DNA of 46,842 nt from Aquificaceae bacterium (GTDB lineage Bacteria; Aquificota; Aquificia; Aquificales; Aquificaceae), in contig JANXBA010000018.1 of the NCBI GenBank assembly GCA_025062075.1, positions 1 through 46,842 of the forward strand. Reading direction: 5' to 3'. Under the pieces are notes generated by a model, which did not search any database, was not told the origin of the DNA, and worked only from the letters and a program-made list of their open reading frames with translations. Below, in pieces: positions 46,615 through 46,842 of this stretch (positions are counted from its first letter, which is position 1; each line of letters starts with the position of its first letter). Position numbers and translations under genes: made by a program.

Positions 46615-46842
46615 TCAGTCCAGCTTGCCTAAGTAGGCGAGAAGGGCGGTTATGGTGGCGGGGGTAATGCCGTCTATCCTGCTGGCTTGTCCCACGGTCA
46701 TGGGTCTGAACTTCTTTAGCTTCTCTCTGGCTTCGTTGGTAAGCCCAGGCACTTTGTCGTAGTCTATGTCCTCGGGAAGGCTTATACCTTCTAACTTTCT
46801 TAGCCTCTCGTTGAGCTTTTGCTCTCTTTCCACGTAGGGCTC
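46615..46842 (-). CDS. mnmG: tRNA uridine-5-carboxymethylaminomethyl enzyme MnmG, C-terminal part
   Basis: The minus-strand frame open to the window edge encodes the last 75 or so residues of MnmG (GidA): EPYVEREQKLNERLRKLEGI, IDYDKVPGLTNEAREKLKKF and RPMTVGQASRIDGITPATIT, the helical C-terminal domain that binds MnmE. MnmE-MnmG installs the cmnm5 group at U34, the modification pathway that MnmC2 at the other end of this window completes. The GTG at 46833 is internal (valine), not a start; the gene begins beyond the window. Confidence 0.93.
   Translation of the reverse strand, partial: EPYVEREQKLNERLRKLEGISLPEDIDYDKVPGLTNEAREKLKKFRPMTVGQASRIDGITPATITALLAYLGKLD

Noticed and set aside
1-46842. 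CRISPR array, insertion sequence or phage genes
   Set aside because: No regularly spaced repeats, transposase, integrase or terminal inverted repeats were seen; the DnaC-like ATPase has no transposase partner.
46833-46842. GTG at 46833 as start of a 72-residue protein
   Set aside because: The frame continues upstream to the window edge with MnmG-like residues (EPYV), so the GTG is an internal valine.

Overview
This window looks like chromosome of a thermophilic, sulfur-oxidising bacterium of the Aquificaceae (Aquifex/Hydrogenobacter/Thermocrinis relatives). The evidence is indirect: a stand-alone MnmC2 methyltransferase of the type known from Aquifex, a soxYZAXB cluster without soxCD, a UbiD-family menaquinone-type decarboxylase, an isocitrate dehydrogenase, a TatD-radical SAM fusion, a dnaJ-hspR pair, and dense packing with stop/start overlaps. 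Sampled gene lines are about 55-67% G+C, which is high for the cultured members I know, so the genus is not assigned. No insertion sequence, prophage, CRISPR array or rRNA was seen.

Layout. 1-1240: 5' part of a TrkH/KtrB potassium transporter (minus), mnmC2 (plus) and a convergent tRNA-Phe. 1301-7719: a plus-strand run (DUF1232 protein, orphan DppB-type permease, DJ-1/PfpI protein, PUA-type rRNA methyltransferase, uppP, ahcY, icd). 7716-10635: ubiD-like decarboxylase (minus), a regulatory-looking intergenic stretch with a G-quadruplex motif, then sfsA-pncA. 10800-16239 (minus): thioredoxin-like protein, soxY, soxZ, soxA, soxX, soxB and a tandem DUF302 protein, which together make a periplasmic thiosulfate oxidation unit. 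16310-16695: a non-coding stretch that can fold into a long rod and may hold a structured RNA, followed by lepA. 18707-21381 (minus): surE-aspC-grpE-small protein. 21399-25821: dnaC-like ATPase, DUF554 and glycosyltransferase-like genes, miaB, a DUF151 nuclease-like gene. 25818-27885 (minus): tpx, a PUR-domain protein, a PepSY protein and an MDR dehydrogenase. 27945-33833 (plus): membrane protein, rdgB, dnaJ-hspR, hisD, lipoprotein, lgt, sppA. 33818-38582 (minus): prfB, TatD-radical SAM fusion, unknown protein, PAP2 phosphatase, GT39 transferase. 38600-39569: rimI-hpt. 39574-42247 (minus): rimP-nusA-rlmD. 42297-46503: zinc-ribbon coiled-coil protein, rodA, hemW, hpf (minus), purN. The window ends inside mnmG.

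The most unusual signal is at gene starts. More than a dozen genes have no Shine-Dalgarno sequence. They carry instead a TATAAT/TAAAAT-like hexamer 6-9 bases before the start codon, which is the geometry expected of leaderless transcripts. Two divergent pairs (surE/dnaC-like and prfB/rimI) have start codons exactly 17 bp apart with similar spacers, and in two minus-strand operon junctions the hexamer overlaps the previous gene's stop codon. Other genes, such as the sox operon, use strong AGGAGG sites, so two initiation modes appear to coexist.
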